A DNA stretch of 64,000 nt, from assembly GCA_012839565.1 (NCBI GenBank), contig DUMZ01000020.1, forward strand, positions 62,001-126,000. The letters are read 5' to 3'. Positions 1 through 8,588 of this stretch are shown here, piece after piece (the first letter of the stretch is position 1; each line of letters begins with the position of its first letter). The translations under genes were made by a program, and so were the position numbers. This stretch comes from Anaerolineaceae bacterium (GTDB taxonomy: Bacteria; Chloroflexota; Anaerolineae; Anaerolineales; Anaerolineaceae). The notes beneath the pieces are model-generated. The model was not told the origin of the DNA, did not search any database, and saw only the letters and a list, made by a program, of their open reading frames with translations.

Positions 1-1090
1 AAGTTCGAGAAACAACAAGTTCGCCAGATTGCCTAGTTCAGGAGGTATGGTGCCGGACAATTTGTTTTGGCTAAGATCAAGACTCCATAAATATGACAAA
101 TTGCCTAAGTCGGGGGGTATTGAGCCGGTCAACAGGTTTGAGTTAAGGTAGAGAATACGTAAAACTGGAAGATCACCAAGCCATATTGGTAATGTGCCTG
201 TTAATTTATTCCGTGAAATCTGAAGGTCCTCCAAATTTGTTAAAAGACTTATTTCCCAGGGTATTGGGCCTGTCAGTTGGTTATCACTTAAACTGAGGGT
301 CTTTAGATTACACAGATTACCTAATACAGCTGGTATTTCGCCAGTCAATTGGTTGTTGTCAAGATAAAGCCTTTCCAGTTTGGGCATATTGCCTAAGGCA
401 TAGGGTATTGTGCCTGTTAGTTGGTTAACGCTAAGATCAAGACGCCATAAATTTGCCAGGTTGCCTAACGCTGAGGGGATTGTACCCGTCAATTGATTTC
501 TGTCGAGAAAGAGAATTTCCAGTTTCGCAAGGTTGCCCAGTGTGCTGGGAATAGCGCCCGTTAATCGGTTGACACTAAAGTCGAGATATTTCAAATTTGA
601 CAGATTGCCTAATGAAGCAGGTATCGCGTTTGTCAATTGGTTTCTATAAAGCATGAGAGATACTAATTGAGTTAGATTGCTCAATTCGGCAGGTATGGCA
701 CCCGTCAGTTGATTGACACTAAGGTCGAGATATCCCATTTCTGACAGATTGCCCAGCGTGGCAGGTATCGCGCCTGTCAATTGATTTTCACCAAGATCTA
801 AATAATCCATGTTTGCCAGATTGCCCAGTGTGGCAGGTATCGTGCCTGTTAATTGGTTGGCATGCATGATGAAATATTTTATGTTCGTAAGATTGCCCAG
901 TTCAGCAGGAATTGCCCCTGTTAATTGATTAAAGAAAAGATAAAGATACTCTAAATACACCAGATTGCCCAGCGAAGCGGGTATTGGGCCTGTTAATTGG
1001 TTGCTGCTAAAATCGAGATACTTGAGATTTGACAAATTTCCCAGCGTAGCTGGAAGGTTGCCGGTTAAATTATTTTGAAGCAGATCAATT
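1..1090 (-). repeat. Tandem 72-bp coding repeats (LRR units)
   Basis: The LRR-coding DNA repeats with a 72-base period, one 24-residue unit each. Several neighbouring units are nearly identical at DNA level, especially in the part coding NQLTGAIPATLGNL. Such DNA can gain or lose units by recombination or slippage and is prone to assembly collapse. Confidence 0.8.
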
Positions 1091-1485
1091 TCAGTAACAT
1101 GGCCTTCATAAACGATAATCCCATACCAATCATTAACTGATGTGGATTGCAACCAGTTGTCATTGCCGAGCCAGCCAGCGCCATTAGTGCTTTCATAAAG
1201 CGCGACTAAAGTTTCGCACTCATTGCGGGGCACATCCGTTACTGAACTACAGCTAAAATCCTTCACCTGTTCCTGGGTGAGCCTTAAGCTTTCTTCAGTT
1301 GGCGGGATGTATTCAAGGTCTTTGATATCGTTAAAATGGGGATGACGCCAGCTTTCAGGTTTTTCTGGAAACCAATCAGCAAAGTTTGCTTCTGGACCTG
1401 GCGCTTGCGCCTGAACAACACTCACCTGCATATTTACCATTAAAAAGGCAAGGCATATAATCATTCTAATTAAAGATTTCTTCAT
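1..1485 (-). CDS. Secreted leucine-rich repeat protein, N-terminal part (runs off the window)
   Basis: The reading frame opens at ATG 1485-1483 behind an AAAGGA ribosome site and stays open to base 1, so 495 residues are visible and the C-terminus lies outside. Residues 1-27 form a signal peptide (MKK, hydrophobic core, VVQAQA). Residues of about 40-105 match the head of the two LRR proteins at 54951-58264: a PPTEESLRLT segment, two cysteines, ALYESTNGAGW and WYGI. About sixteen 24-residue repeats follow, of the form LxxLxLxxNQLTGxIPxxLGNL, the plant-specific LRR class. The protein should be exported and bind a protein or glycan ligand; that is inferred from the fold only. The neighbour on the other side is not visible. 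Confidence 0.88.
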   Translation of the reverse strand, partial: MKKSLIRMIICLAFLMVNMQVSVVQAQAPGPEANFADWFPEKPESWRHPHFNDIKDLEYIPPTEESLRLTQEQVKDFSCSSVTDVPRNECETLVALYESTNGAGWLGNDNWLQSTSVNDWYGIIVYEGHVTEIDLLQNNLTGNLPATLGNLSNLKYLDFSSNQLTGPIPASLGNLVYLEYLYLFFNQLTGAIPAELGNLTNIKYFIMHANQLTGTIPATLGNLANMDYLDLGENQLTGAIPATLGNLSEMGYLDLSVNQLTGAIPAELSNLTQLVSLMLYRNQLTNAIPASLGNLSNLKYLDFSVNRLTGAIPSTLGNLAKLEILFLDRNQLTGTIPSALGNLANLWRLDLSVNQLTGTIPYALGNMPKLERLYLDNNQLTGEIPAVLGNLCNLKTLSLSDNQLTGPIPWEISLLTNLEDLQISRNKLTGTLPIWLGDLPVLRILYLNSNLLTGSIPPDLGNLSYLWSLDLSQNKLSGTIPPELGNLANLLFLEL

Positions 1486-1630
1486 TTTTTCCTTTCTGCA
1501 AGTGAGCTATAACTGTTCTTTAGATAAGCTGACGGGTTCATTTTAATACATTTTTGTTGTATGTGAAGTTATATTTGTCATGAATTTTGAAACTCGTGGA
1601 TTTAGAAAAGGTGGACCTCTTATTTGGAAA

Positions 1631-1671
1631 AGGATTCCAGGAATCCTGTGGGCTTCCGCTTTTAAGCCCAC
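1631..1671. other. Two adjacent hairpins upstream of holB
   Basis: AGGATTC CAG GAATCCT (1631-1647) is followed at once by GTGGGCTT, an 8-base loop and AAGCCCAC (1648-1671). Neither is followed by a clear T-run on the plus strand. They lie between the divergent LRR gene and holB and may separate transcription units or be a small repeat element. The function is unknown. Confidence 0.45.
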
Positions 1672-1676
1672 AGATG

Positions 1677-1685
1677 TGCTAAAAT
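1677..1685 (+). promoter_or_regulatory. Extended -10 promoter of holB, leaderless type
   Basis: TGCTAAAAT is an extended -10 box (TGn plus TAAAAT). Only six bases (TCCCTT) separate it from the holB ATG at 1692, and there is no Shine-Dalgarno sequence. Transcription would start at or next to the A of the ATG, giving a leaderless mRNA. This is an inference from spacing. Confidence 0.5.
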
Positions 1686-1691
1686 TCCCTT

Positions 1692-2696
1692 ATGACCTGG
1701 AAGATTTTTGGCCACGACGGCGCGGTGAATTATCTCAAACGACAATGCGAACCTGGCAATATGCGCCATGCCTATCTCATCACGGGGCCCGAAGGCATCG
1801 GGCGATTGACGCTCGCCAAAGCCTTTGTAAAAGCGCTTAACTGCCAAAACCCGCCTGCCAAACACGACTTTTGCAACGCGTGCCAGGCCTGCCGGCAAAT
1901 TGAGGCGGAAGCCTGGCCCGATTTGACCATCTTGCGCCCCACCGAAAACGCGCGGGATATCAAAATTGACCAGGTGCGCCAGATGCAACAAAGCCTGGCG
2001 CTGGCACCCTATCAGAGCCAATGGCGCGTGGTGATTATCCCCGATTTTCAAAACGCGACCGTCGCGGCATCGAACGCCTTGCTCAAATCGCTCGAAGAAC
2101 CCCCCGCCCGGGCGATTATCATCCTGACCGCCGACGCGCGCGAAAACCTGCTGGAAACCATCGCTTCGCGCTGTGGCATATTGCGTCTACGCCCGATGAG
2201 CGTGGGCGCTGTTGCCAGGGTCTTGCAAAGCGAACTGAATTTGGATGAAGATGATGCAAAAATGATTGCCCATCTCGCCGGCGGACGCGTGGGAACAGCG
2301 ATACATTTCGCGCAAAATCCGGACTTGTTCGAACAATACCATGATACGCTCGCCCAGCTACACGAAATCTTGCCGGAAACAAAACGCGCGCGCCTGCAAT
2401 ACGCTGAAGGCGTTTCAAAGCGCAAGGGCAGTCAGCGCGAAAATATCTCCACCCTGCTTTCGGTTTGGCTTACCTTTTGGCGCGACGTGATGATTGCCCA
2501 CAGCGGAGCAGACTTGCCCATCGTGAATCTCGTGCAGCGTGATGTAGTCAAAACAGTTGCCGGCCAGCTTAGCCTGCCCCAAATTGAATCGATACTCAAG
2601 GCTCATGAAAAGGGGCTGGAACAAATCGACGCGAACGTCAATTCGCGGCTTGTGCTTGAAAATATCCTGCTCAATATCCCCAGATTGAAAGTTTAA
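1692..2696 (+). CDS. holB: DNA polymerase III delta' subunit (clamp-loader AAA+ protein)
   Basis: This 334-residue clamp-loader subunit helps place the sliding clamp on primed DNA at the replication fork. The AAA+ module shows a degenerate P-loop at residues 32-40 (GPEGIGRLT, with Arg where the catalytic Lys would be). A zinc-binding module follows (Cys51, Cys61, Cys64, Cys67), then the segment ending LLKSLEEPP and the SRC arginine-finger motif at 159-161. The degenerate P-loop fits delta' rather than the ATP-hydrolysing tau/gamma subunit (DnaX). The ATG at 1692 has no ribosome site and sits six bases after a -10 box. It is followed by chrA five bases downstream, so the two probably share a transcript. 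Confidence 0.9.
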   Translation: MTWKIFGHDGAVNYLKRQCEPGNMRHAYLITGPEGIGRLTLAKAFVKALNCQNPPAKHDFCNACQACRQIEAEAWPDLTILRPTENARDIKIDQVRQMQQSLALAPYQSQWRVVIIPDFQNATVAASNALLKSLEEPPARAIIILTADARENLLETIASRCGILRLRPMSVGAVARVLQSELNLDEDDAKMIAHLAGGRVGTAIHFAQNPDLFEQYHDTLAQLHEILPETKRARLQYAEGVSKRKGSQRENISTLLSVWLTFWRDVMIAHSGADLPIVNLVQRDVVKTVAGQLSLPQIESILKAHEKGLEQIDANVNSRLVLENILLNIPRLKV

Positions 2697-2701
2697 AATC
2701 C

Positions 2702-3955
2702 ATGACTGAAAAAGAACTTACGCCCGAATCTGTCACCACGCCTGGTGACCAAACCCCCGAGGAAAATGCGCTGGAAAAAGCCAGCGAAATCCCATTGCGG
2801 AAACGCTTGCTGGATTTGATGCTGGTCAATCTCAAAATCGGCTCCACCAGTTTTGGCGCGCCCACCGCGCATGTGGCGATGATGGAACGCGAATACGTGC
2901 ACAAACACAAATGGGTTACCCCGCAGCACTTTTTGGATTTGCTCAGCGCGGCAAACATCATCCCCGGCCCCAACGCCAGCGAGACCTGCTACCATGTTGG
3001 TTATGTGCACGCGGGCTATCCGGGCTTGTTGGTCGCGGGCATCAGTTTCATCTTGCCAGCGATTATCTCGGCGTTGATTTTGGCCTGGGTTTACATGCGC
3101 TATGGCGCGTTGCCCGAGATGGTGGGGCTGTTTTACTTCCTCAACCCACTGGTTTTAGCCATCGTGCTTGATTCAACTTTTCGTCTTGCCAAAAGCAGTT
3201 ACACCAACTGGAAGCAAATACCGCTGTTTATCGCGATAATCGTCGCGAAAATACTGGGAGTGGATGAAGTTGTCATCCTGCTTGGCGCGGGCTTGGTGAT
3301 GATAGTGGTTCACTTTATCCAAAATGGTTTTCCAAAGAATAAAAAAACACCGCCATCAATGATGCTCTTCGTTTTGCCTGTTGTGGAGCTCATCGAAAAA
3401 TACCTGCCCACTGTCAAAAACATCTTCCTTTACTTTTTGCGCACGGGCACGGTATTGTTTGGCTCATCAATGGTGCTGTTTGGTTTGATACAAGACGATA
3501 TCGTCAATCGCTTTGGCTGGCTGAGCATGCAACAACTCACCGATGCCATCGCCATCGGGCAAATCACACCTGGACCGGTTTTGGCATCAAGCACCTATGT
3601 TGGTTTTTTGGCCTCGGGTCTGAATGGCACTTTTCTTGATGGATTAAAAGGAGGACTTGCCGCCACGGCTGGAGTCTTTTTACCTTCGTTCGTGATTGTC
3701 GCGGTCACCGCGCCTATCGTCAAAAAAATGCGCGAGAGCGAACTTGCCAGCGCGTTTCTTTCCGGCGTGAATGTCGCCACGGTCGCGCTCATCCTCATGG
3801 TCAGCGTCACCCTGGCACAAAACGGCGTGGTGGATATCTGGACCGCGTTGCTGGCTTTAGGCGGTCTGGCAGCTTTGATATTCCTGAAAGTCCCACCATG
3901 GGTGCTGGTGCTTTCTGGTTTGGCAATGGGCGCGTTAAGAATATTTGTCTTCTAA
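2702..3955 (+). CDS. chrA: Chromate transporter family protein (two CHR domains)
   Basis: A 417-residue polytopic membrane protein made of two homologous CHR halves, the long-chain form of the CHR superfamily. A charged N-terminus of about 35 residues precedes the first membrane span. The signature PGPNASETCYHVGY occurs in the first half and GQITPGPVLASSTYVGF in the second, where GPxQ/GP motifs normally lie. Characterised members export chromate; many others have unknown anion substrates, so the substrate here is not proven. It starts five bases after holB and is followed by the pcrA helicase after 30 bases; no chromate-responsive regulator is nearby. Confidence 0.85.
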   Translation: MTEKELTPESVTTPGDQTPEENALEKASEIPLRKRLLDLMLVNLKIGSTSFGAPTAHVAMMEREYVHKHKWVTPQHFLDLLSAANIIPGPNASETCYHVGYVHAGYPGLLVAGISFILPAIISALILAWVYMRYGALPEMVGLFYFLNPLVLAIVLDSTFRLAKSSYTNWKQIPLFIAIIVAKILGVDEVVILLGAGLVMIVVHFIQNGFPKNKKTPPSMMLFVLPVVELIEKYLPTVKNIFLYFLRTGTVLFGSSMVLFGLIQDDIVNRFGWLSMQQLTDAIAIGQITPGPVLASSTYVGFLASGLNGTFLDGLKGGLAATAGVFLPSFVIVAVTAPIVKKMRESELASAFLSGVNVATVALILMVSVTLAQNGVVDIWTALLALGGLAALIFLKVPPWVLVLSGLAMGALRIFVF

Positions 3956-3985
3956 GATGGTATGATAAAGTCTTAGGGCAAAACC

Positions 3986-6274
3986 ATGGACGATTTACTG
4001 AAAATTCTCAACGAACAACAACAAAAAGCCGTCGCAGCGCCAGCTGGTCCGACCATCGTGTTGGCAGGGCCGGGCTCGGGCAAAACCCGTGTGTTAACCT
4101 ACCGCATCGCCTATTTAATCGGTGCGATGAACGTGCCCGCTTGGCATATTTTGGCGGTCACGTTTACCAACAAAGCCGCGCGCGAGATGGGCGACCGCGT
4201 GAACAAAATTCTGGGGAGTAACGCTGAAGGCATTTGGTTGGGCACCTTCCACTCGGTTTGTGGCAAAATCCTGCGTCGCGAAGCGGATCTTCTGCCCGTC
4301 ACCCGCGATTTTGTCATTTTTGACCAGGACGACCAAACAACACTTCTCAAAGAAATTATCAAGGAAAACAACCTTGACGAAAAGATGTATCGGCCCGCAT
4401 CCTATCTTAACGAAATTTCGCGCGCCAAAAACGACCTGATTACCCCCGAAAACTATCCCATTAAAGACTTTCGCGACGAACAAACGCAACGGTTGTATCG
4501 CATCTATCAGGAACGGCTCATCAAAAACAACGCCATGGATTTTGACGACATGCTCGTTTACACCACGCAACTGCTCGACGAGTATCCCATCGTGCGCGAA
4601 ACTTACTCGCACAAGTTTGAGCATATTCTGGTGGACGAGTTCCAGGACACCAACATGGCGCAGTACATGATTATCAAAAACCTTGCCAGTCTGCACCAAA
4701 ATCTTTACCTTGTCGGTGACGAAGATCAAAGCATCTATCGCTGGCGCGGGGCGGACTATCGCAACATTGAACGCTTCAAAAGAGATTTCAAAAACGCCAA
4801 AGTCTATCTGCTTGAACAAAACTACCGCTCCACGCAAACCATTTTGGATAGTGCCATGGCGGTTATTGAACCCAACAAAAACCGCACCCACAAACAACTT
4901 GAAACCGTGCGCTCCAAAGGCGAGAAAATCACCATGATTGTGGCTGAAGACGACCGCGATGAAGCCGATTCAGTCGTTCGGGCGATTCGCGATGGCATCA
5001 CTGCCAAACGTCAAAATCCAAGTAATTTTGCCATCATGTACCGCACCAACGCCCAGTCGCGTCTCTTTGAAGAAGCCTTTCGGCGCGAAGGCATCAACTA
5101 CCGCCTGGTCGGCGCGCAACGCTTTTATGGGCGGCGCGAAATCAAGGATATGCTCGCTTTTATGCGCCTGGTGCATAACCCGCTCGATGAAATCTCTCTG
5201 CGTCGCTGCATCAACCTGCCCCCACGCGGGATAGGCGCGAAAACGCAGGAAAGCCTGCAAGCCCAGGCAACAGCCAGTGGCTTGAGCATGGGCGAAGTGC
5301 TGCTTGATTTGGCACAGGGACGCGCAGATTTGTTGGCAGCAATGGGTCGCGAAGGCACCAAGCTGGCAGTTTTTGGCAAGATGCTGCTTAACTGGCGCGA
5401 GACCGCTCAGCACAACAGCCTGATTTTGCTTTTTGACCGCATCGTGGTGGACACCGGCTACGAAGCCTACATCCGCGATAAAAGCGAAGAAGGCCAAGAC
5501 CGCTGGGAAAACCTGCTGGAGTTGCGCTCGGTCGTGTTGGAATACGAAGACCAAAGCCTGGCTGAATTTTTGGAAGCGATGGCGCTGGTATCCGATGCCG
5601 ACACCTTGCCCGAGACGGTTGACGCGCCAACTATGCTCACCCTGCACGCTGCCAAAGGGCTGGAATTTGAGAACGTCTTTATTGTTGGGCTGGATGAGAA
5701 CATTTTGCCTCACCGTCGCGCGACGGATGACGAAGAAGAACTCGCTGAAGAGCGCCGTTTGCTTTACGTGGGCATCACCCGTGCCAAATCCAAACTTACC
5801 TTAAGCCGCGCGCGGCGACGTCGCAGTCCTTATGGCTCTTATGAAGACACCCTGGCATCGCGCTTCTTGGACGATATCCCCGAAGCCTATCTGAGTGGCA
5901 GTCCACGTGGTTTGCCCAGTCGCTTCAACTATGACACAGGGGTCGGCTATGGACGCGGTTCGGGCTATGGCTCGGCTTATGGGTCTGGATATGGGAGCGG
6001 TTATGAGTCCGGTTATGGGTCGGGCACTTCGCGTGGGCGTTCAGGCGTTTCAAGATGGGAAAATCCCGCCTGGATGCAAAGCAGGAACATTCCCAAAGAG
6101 CCACCCAAAACGCGCTATAAAGCTGGCCAACAAGTTCGCCACGCCACTTACGGACGGGGGGTGGTGAAGAGCAGCAAAGTCGAATTTGGCGATGAAACTG
6201 TGGAAGTCTACTTTGAGGGTCATGGACTCAAAGCGCTCGTCGCGTCGATGGCGAACTTGGAAGTGTTGAGCTAG
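3986..6274 (+). CDS. pcrA: UvrD/PcrA-type 3'-5' DNA helicase
   Basis: A 762-residue superfamily 1A helicase used in DNA repair and in clearing proteins from DNA. The N-terminus has the Q-motif region (NEQQQKAV) and Walker A (GPGSGKT); VDEFQDTN is motif II, GDEDQSIYRWRGAD motif III, QNYRST motif IV, TLHAAKGLEFENVF motif V and LLYVGITRAK motif VI. After the helicase core comes a linker rich in Gly, Ser and Tyr (about residues 650-682, GSGY-like repeats). The last 50 residues form a Tudor-like tail (HATYGRGVV, VEVYFEGHGLKAL) as in PcrA. Order, length and tail favour PcrA over Rep. A short AGGG ribosome site precedes the ATG. Confidence 0.94.
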   Translation: MDDLLKILNEQQQKAVAAPAGPTIVLAGPGSGKTRVLTYRIAYLIGAMNVPAWHILAVTFTNKAAREMGDRVNKILGSNAEGIWLGTFHSVCGKILRREADLLPVTRDFVIFDQDDQTTLLKEIIKENNLDEKMYRPASYLNEISRAKNDLITPENYPIKDFRDEQTQRLYRIYQERLIKNNAMDFDDMLVYTTQLLDEYPIVRETYSHKFEHILVDEFQDTNMAQYMIIKNLASLHQNLYLVGDEDQSIYRWRGADYRNIERFKRDFKNAKVYLLEQNYRSTQTILDSAMAVIEPNKNRTHKQLETVRSKGEKITMIVAEDDRDEADSVVRAIRDGITAKRQNPSNFAIMYRTNAQSRLFEEAFRREGINYRLVGAQRFYGRREIKDMLAFMRLVHNPLDEISLRRCINLPPRGIGAKTQESLQAQATASGLSMGEVLLDLAQGRADLLAAMGREGTKLAVFGKMLLNWRETAQHNSLILLFDRIVVDTGYEAYIRDKSEEGQDRWENLLELRSVVLEYEDQSLAEFLEAMALVSDADTLPETVDAPTMLTLHAAKGLEFENVFIVGLDENILPHRRATDDEEELAEERRLLYVGITRAKSKLTLSRARRRRSPYGSYEDTLASRFLDDIPEAYLSGSPRGLPSRFNYDTGVGYGRGSGYGSAYGSGYGSGYESGYGSGTSRGRSGVSRWENPAWMQSRNIPKEPPKTRYKAGQQVRHATYGRGVVKSSKVEFGDETVEVYFEGHGLKALVASMANLEVLS

Positions 6275-6301
6275 GCGCGCTTCCTTTTTTCTACATACAA
6301 C

Positions 6302-6329
6302 TTGACTCCATCTTATCCTAAATTATAAT
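6302..6329 (+). promoter_or_regulatory. Strong sigma-70-type promoter for the ABC cassette
   Basis: TTGACT (6302-6307) and a perfect TATAAT (6324-6329) are separated by 16 bases. The start codon of the ATP-binding gene lies at 6401, leaving an AT-rich leader of about 65 bases with a weak purine-rich ribosome site (AAGGATAAAA). Confidence 0.75.
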
Positions 6330-6400
6330 TAACCCCAGGTTTATTATATTATTACGATATGTTAATATAAATTTACATAACAAGGACAAAAAGGATAAAA

Positions 6401-7081
6401 ATGAGAGCTCTTGAAATAAAAAATTTACAAAAAAGTTACGGGAAAAGTCCTGTCATAAAGGGATTGAATTTAGTTGTGGAAGAAGGCGAAGTTTTTGGTT
6501 TAATCGGGCCAAATGGCGCGGGAAAGAGCACCCTGGTCAAATTAATCCTAAATTTAATAAAAAAGGATTCTGGAGAAATCATCCTTTTTGAAAATGGTTT
6601 AAAAAATTTCGCTACTGAAGTAGGCGCGACCATTGAAGAACCTTCTTTCTACAATTACATGACTGGAAAAGAGAACTTGGATATCTACAAAACATTATTA
6701 AAGTTAAGCGATGATGATGTTTTTTCAGCGATGGAAATGACTGGCATCAGATATGCGAGTGACAAAAAACTTTCAGCGTACTCTATGGGCATGAAACAAC
6801 GCCTGGCTATCTCAAGAGCCATAATCTCAAAACCTAAATTCCTGATATTAGACGAGCCAACAAACGGTCTTGACCCAAAAGCCATATTAGAGTTAAGAGA
6901 TATCGTCCATAAACTGAATGATCTGGGTACCACAATCATTTTTTGTTCGCATAACCTTTCAGAGGTTAAGAATATCTGTAGCACTTATGGTTTCTTGAAT
7001 GACGGTGTGATTGAATTCAAAAAGGAAATGAGTGATTCTGACAGACAGGTAGATGAAATGGAGAGCCTGTTTTTATCATGA
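6401..7081 (+). CDS. ABC transporter ATP-binding protein (BcrA/lantibiotic-immunity type)
   Basis: A 226-residue nucleotide-binding subunit. Walker A is GPNGAGKST (about residues 37-45), the signature motif is the atypical YSMGMKQRL, Walker B is FLILDEPTNGLDP, and the switch His lies in IIFCSHN. The divergent signature is typical of BcrA-like exporters that remove bacitracin, lantibiotics or other membrane-active peptides. It overlaps the next permease by four bases (ATGA), so the three genes are translationally coupled. The gene is distinctly richer in A/T and in Lys/Ile codons than its neighbours, which suggests transfer, perhaps from a low-GC Firmicute. The substrate is not known. Confidence 0.9.
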   Translation: MRALEIKNLQKSYGKSPVIKGLNLVVEEGEVFGLIGPNGAGKSTLVKLILNLIKKDSGEIILFENGLKNFATEVGATIEEPSFYNYMTGKENLDIYKTLLKLSDDDVFSAMEMTGIRYASDKKLSAYSMGMKQRLAISRAIISKPKFLILDEPTNGLDPKAILELRDIVHKLNDLGTTIIFCSHNLSEVKNICSTYGFLNDGVIEFKKEMSDSDRQVDEMESLFLS

Positions 7082-7758
7082 TAGAACTTAAGAAACTGAT
7101 TAAATCCAGAACCGTCTTATACCTGGCCATCATCATGGTAATCATTTCTTTATCCTTTTCTTTGTTTTTCTTGAACAGGATAAAGGGTGAATTCAGCTTA
7201 GATGACAAGCAGATGATTGCTTCCGAATTTAATTTTGAACTTATTTATTATTGCATGCCTATATTCGTTTTGTTCCTGGCAGATTTTATTTTCAACAAAG
7301 ACATGACTATGGGAACCATGAAGCATTTAATTATCAGGTCAGACCGAAGAATAATATATGCTTATAAAATGCTTGCTCTTTTTGTGGCAGCTATTGTTTT
7401 AAACATGCTTTTCAATTTAACGAATTCATTGTTCATCAAAATTTTCCTGGATTATGGAACAGCTGGCACATTTATCAAGGCAGCCTTGTATGAGAGTATT
7501 CCGATTATTGAGATGGCATTGTTATTTGCTTTAGTGTCCATATTAAGTAAGAAGAACAATATCGTTTATCTCATTTCCCTGCATTTTGTTTGCCTGATTT
7601 TAACGGAATCCTCATTATTGCTTGGAAAGTATATATACGTTTATGACTTTAAGCTGGCCATTTCAGATGGCAAGCTGAATGTTCTCAGCCTAATAAGAAG
7701 CTTGGTTTTGATACTTGCAAGCTACCTGATATTTAAGAACAAGGAGTTAACAGAATGA
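7078..7758 (+). CDS. ABC-2-like transporter permease, first subunit
   Basis: A 226-residue integral membrane protein with about six hydrophobic segments, beginning with a cytoplasmic MIELKKLIKSRT stretch before the first span, as in ABC-2 permeases of BcrB/LanE type. It overlaps the upstream ATPase and the downstream permease by four bases each, giving an ATPase-permease-permease cassette. That layout matches LanFEG and similar immunity exporters, but there is no peptide biosynthesis gene nearby, so resistance or export of an unknown compound is all that can be said. AT-rich like the rest of the cassette. Confidence 0.75.
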   Translation: MIELKKLIKSRTVLYLAIIMVIISLSFSLFFLNRIKGEFSLDDKQMIASEFNFELIYYCMPIFVLFLADFIFNKDMTMGTMKHLIIRSDRRIIYAYKMLALFVAAIVLNMLFNLTNSLFIKIFLDYGTAGTFIKAALYESIPIIEMALLFALVSILSKKNNIVYLISLHFVCLILTESSLLLGKYIYVYDFKLAISDGKLNVLSLIRSLVLILASYLIFKNKELTE

Positions 7759-8507
7759 GTAACTTAATAAAAAATGAACTAAGCAAACTCAGCAAAAAGA
7801 AGGTGCTGTTATTTATCCTTATCGTCTATCTGGTCATTTCTGTTATTGGCGTTATTATGTACAACAAAATCGTTGGTGTGGGAAAAATTTCATATATGGG
7901 TTCCAACGAATTTGTAAAATTATTTTCAACGGACTTTCTCAATAAACCTTACTTACCCATCGGCTCTATCATTATCGGGTTTGGCTTGCTTGACATTTTT
8001 ATAAGTGATTATTCAAGTGGGAATATGAAATTCCAGATAATGAAGGTCGATGACAGGAAAAAGTTTATACTATCGAAGTTATTTACCCAGCTGATAACGT
8101 ATTTTGTTTTAGCCTGGATTATGTATATAATCTCGCAAGTTATCGGACTGATATGTTTTGATGTAAACCTAACCCTAAGTAATTTCTTTTCAAGCTTTCT
8201 AATCTACAACCTAAACATCCTGCCCTCGCTTGCGGTCATTAATATTGCTACTTTAATATTTGCTTTAAGCGATAAAGACATTTTTGCAAGGATTTCATTA
8301 ATAGTCCTGTTTATTGTTTTAGGGATAATTGCCAGATCCACCGGTATCGGTAATTATTTACCTGTATTAAATTACACTTATCTTGAAAGATATTTCGCGG
8401 GGGAATTTGAGCCAAAATTCCTTCTTAATCAATTAATTCCACTCATTTATTTGGTGGTTTTGATCTTCATCAACAGTGAAGTTTGGTCAAGGAAAGAATA
8501 TTTCTAA
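7755..8507 (+). CDS. ABC-2-like transporter permease, second subunit
   Basis: A 250-residue membrane protein with about six spans, starting MSNLIKNELSKLSKKK, the short basic amphipathic head usual in ABC-2 permeases. It pairs with the preceding permease and ATPase by four-base start/stop overlaps. The two permeases are not close copies, suggesting a heterodimeric channel. The cassette ends here; an imperfect hairpin lies just downstream (AACATC ... GATGTT, about 8519-8561), before the convergent rlmB gene. Confidence 0.75.
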   Translation: MSNLIKNELSKLSKKKVLLFILIVYLVISVIGVIMYNKIVGVGKISYMGSNEFVKLFSTDFLNKPYLPIGSIIIGFGLLDIFISDYSSGNMKFQIMKVDDRKKFILSKLFTQLITYFVLAWIMYIISQVIGLICFDVNLTLSNFFSSFLIYNLNILPSLAVINIATLIFALSDKDIFARISLIVLFIVLGIIARSTGIGNYLPVLNYTYLERYFAGEFEPKFLLNQLIPLIYLVVLIFINSEVWSRKEYF

Positions 8508-8588
8508 AAACAAGTAAAAAACATCTTATTATCTTGAAATGCTTTATGCATTTATGATGTTATCTTCTTTTCGCCAGGCCCTGCGCAA

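Noticed and set aside
1..1090. Regular short repeats that could suggest a CRISPR array
   Set aside because: The period is exactly 72 bases with no unique spacers, and the DNA encodes in-frame LRR units; no cas genes are present.
2702..3955. Chromate resistance operon
   Set aside because: Apart from the CHR-family transporter there is no chrB-type regulator or other resistance gene; the neighbours are replication and repair genes.
6401..8507. Lantibiotic biosynthesis locus
   Set aside because: Only the exporter-like genes exist; no precursor peptide, LanB/C/M enzyme, protease or regulator is seen within several kilobases.
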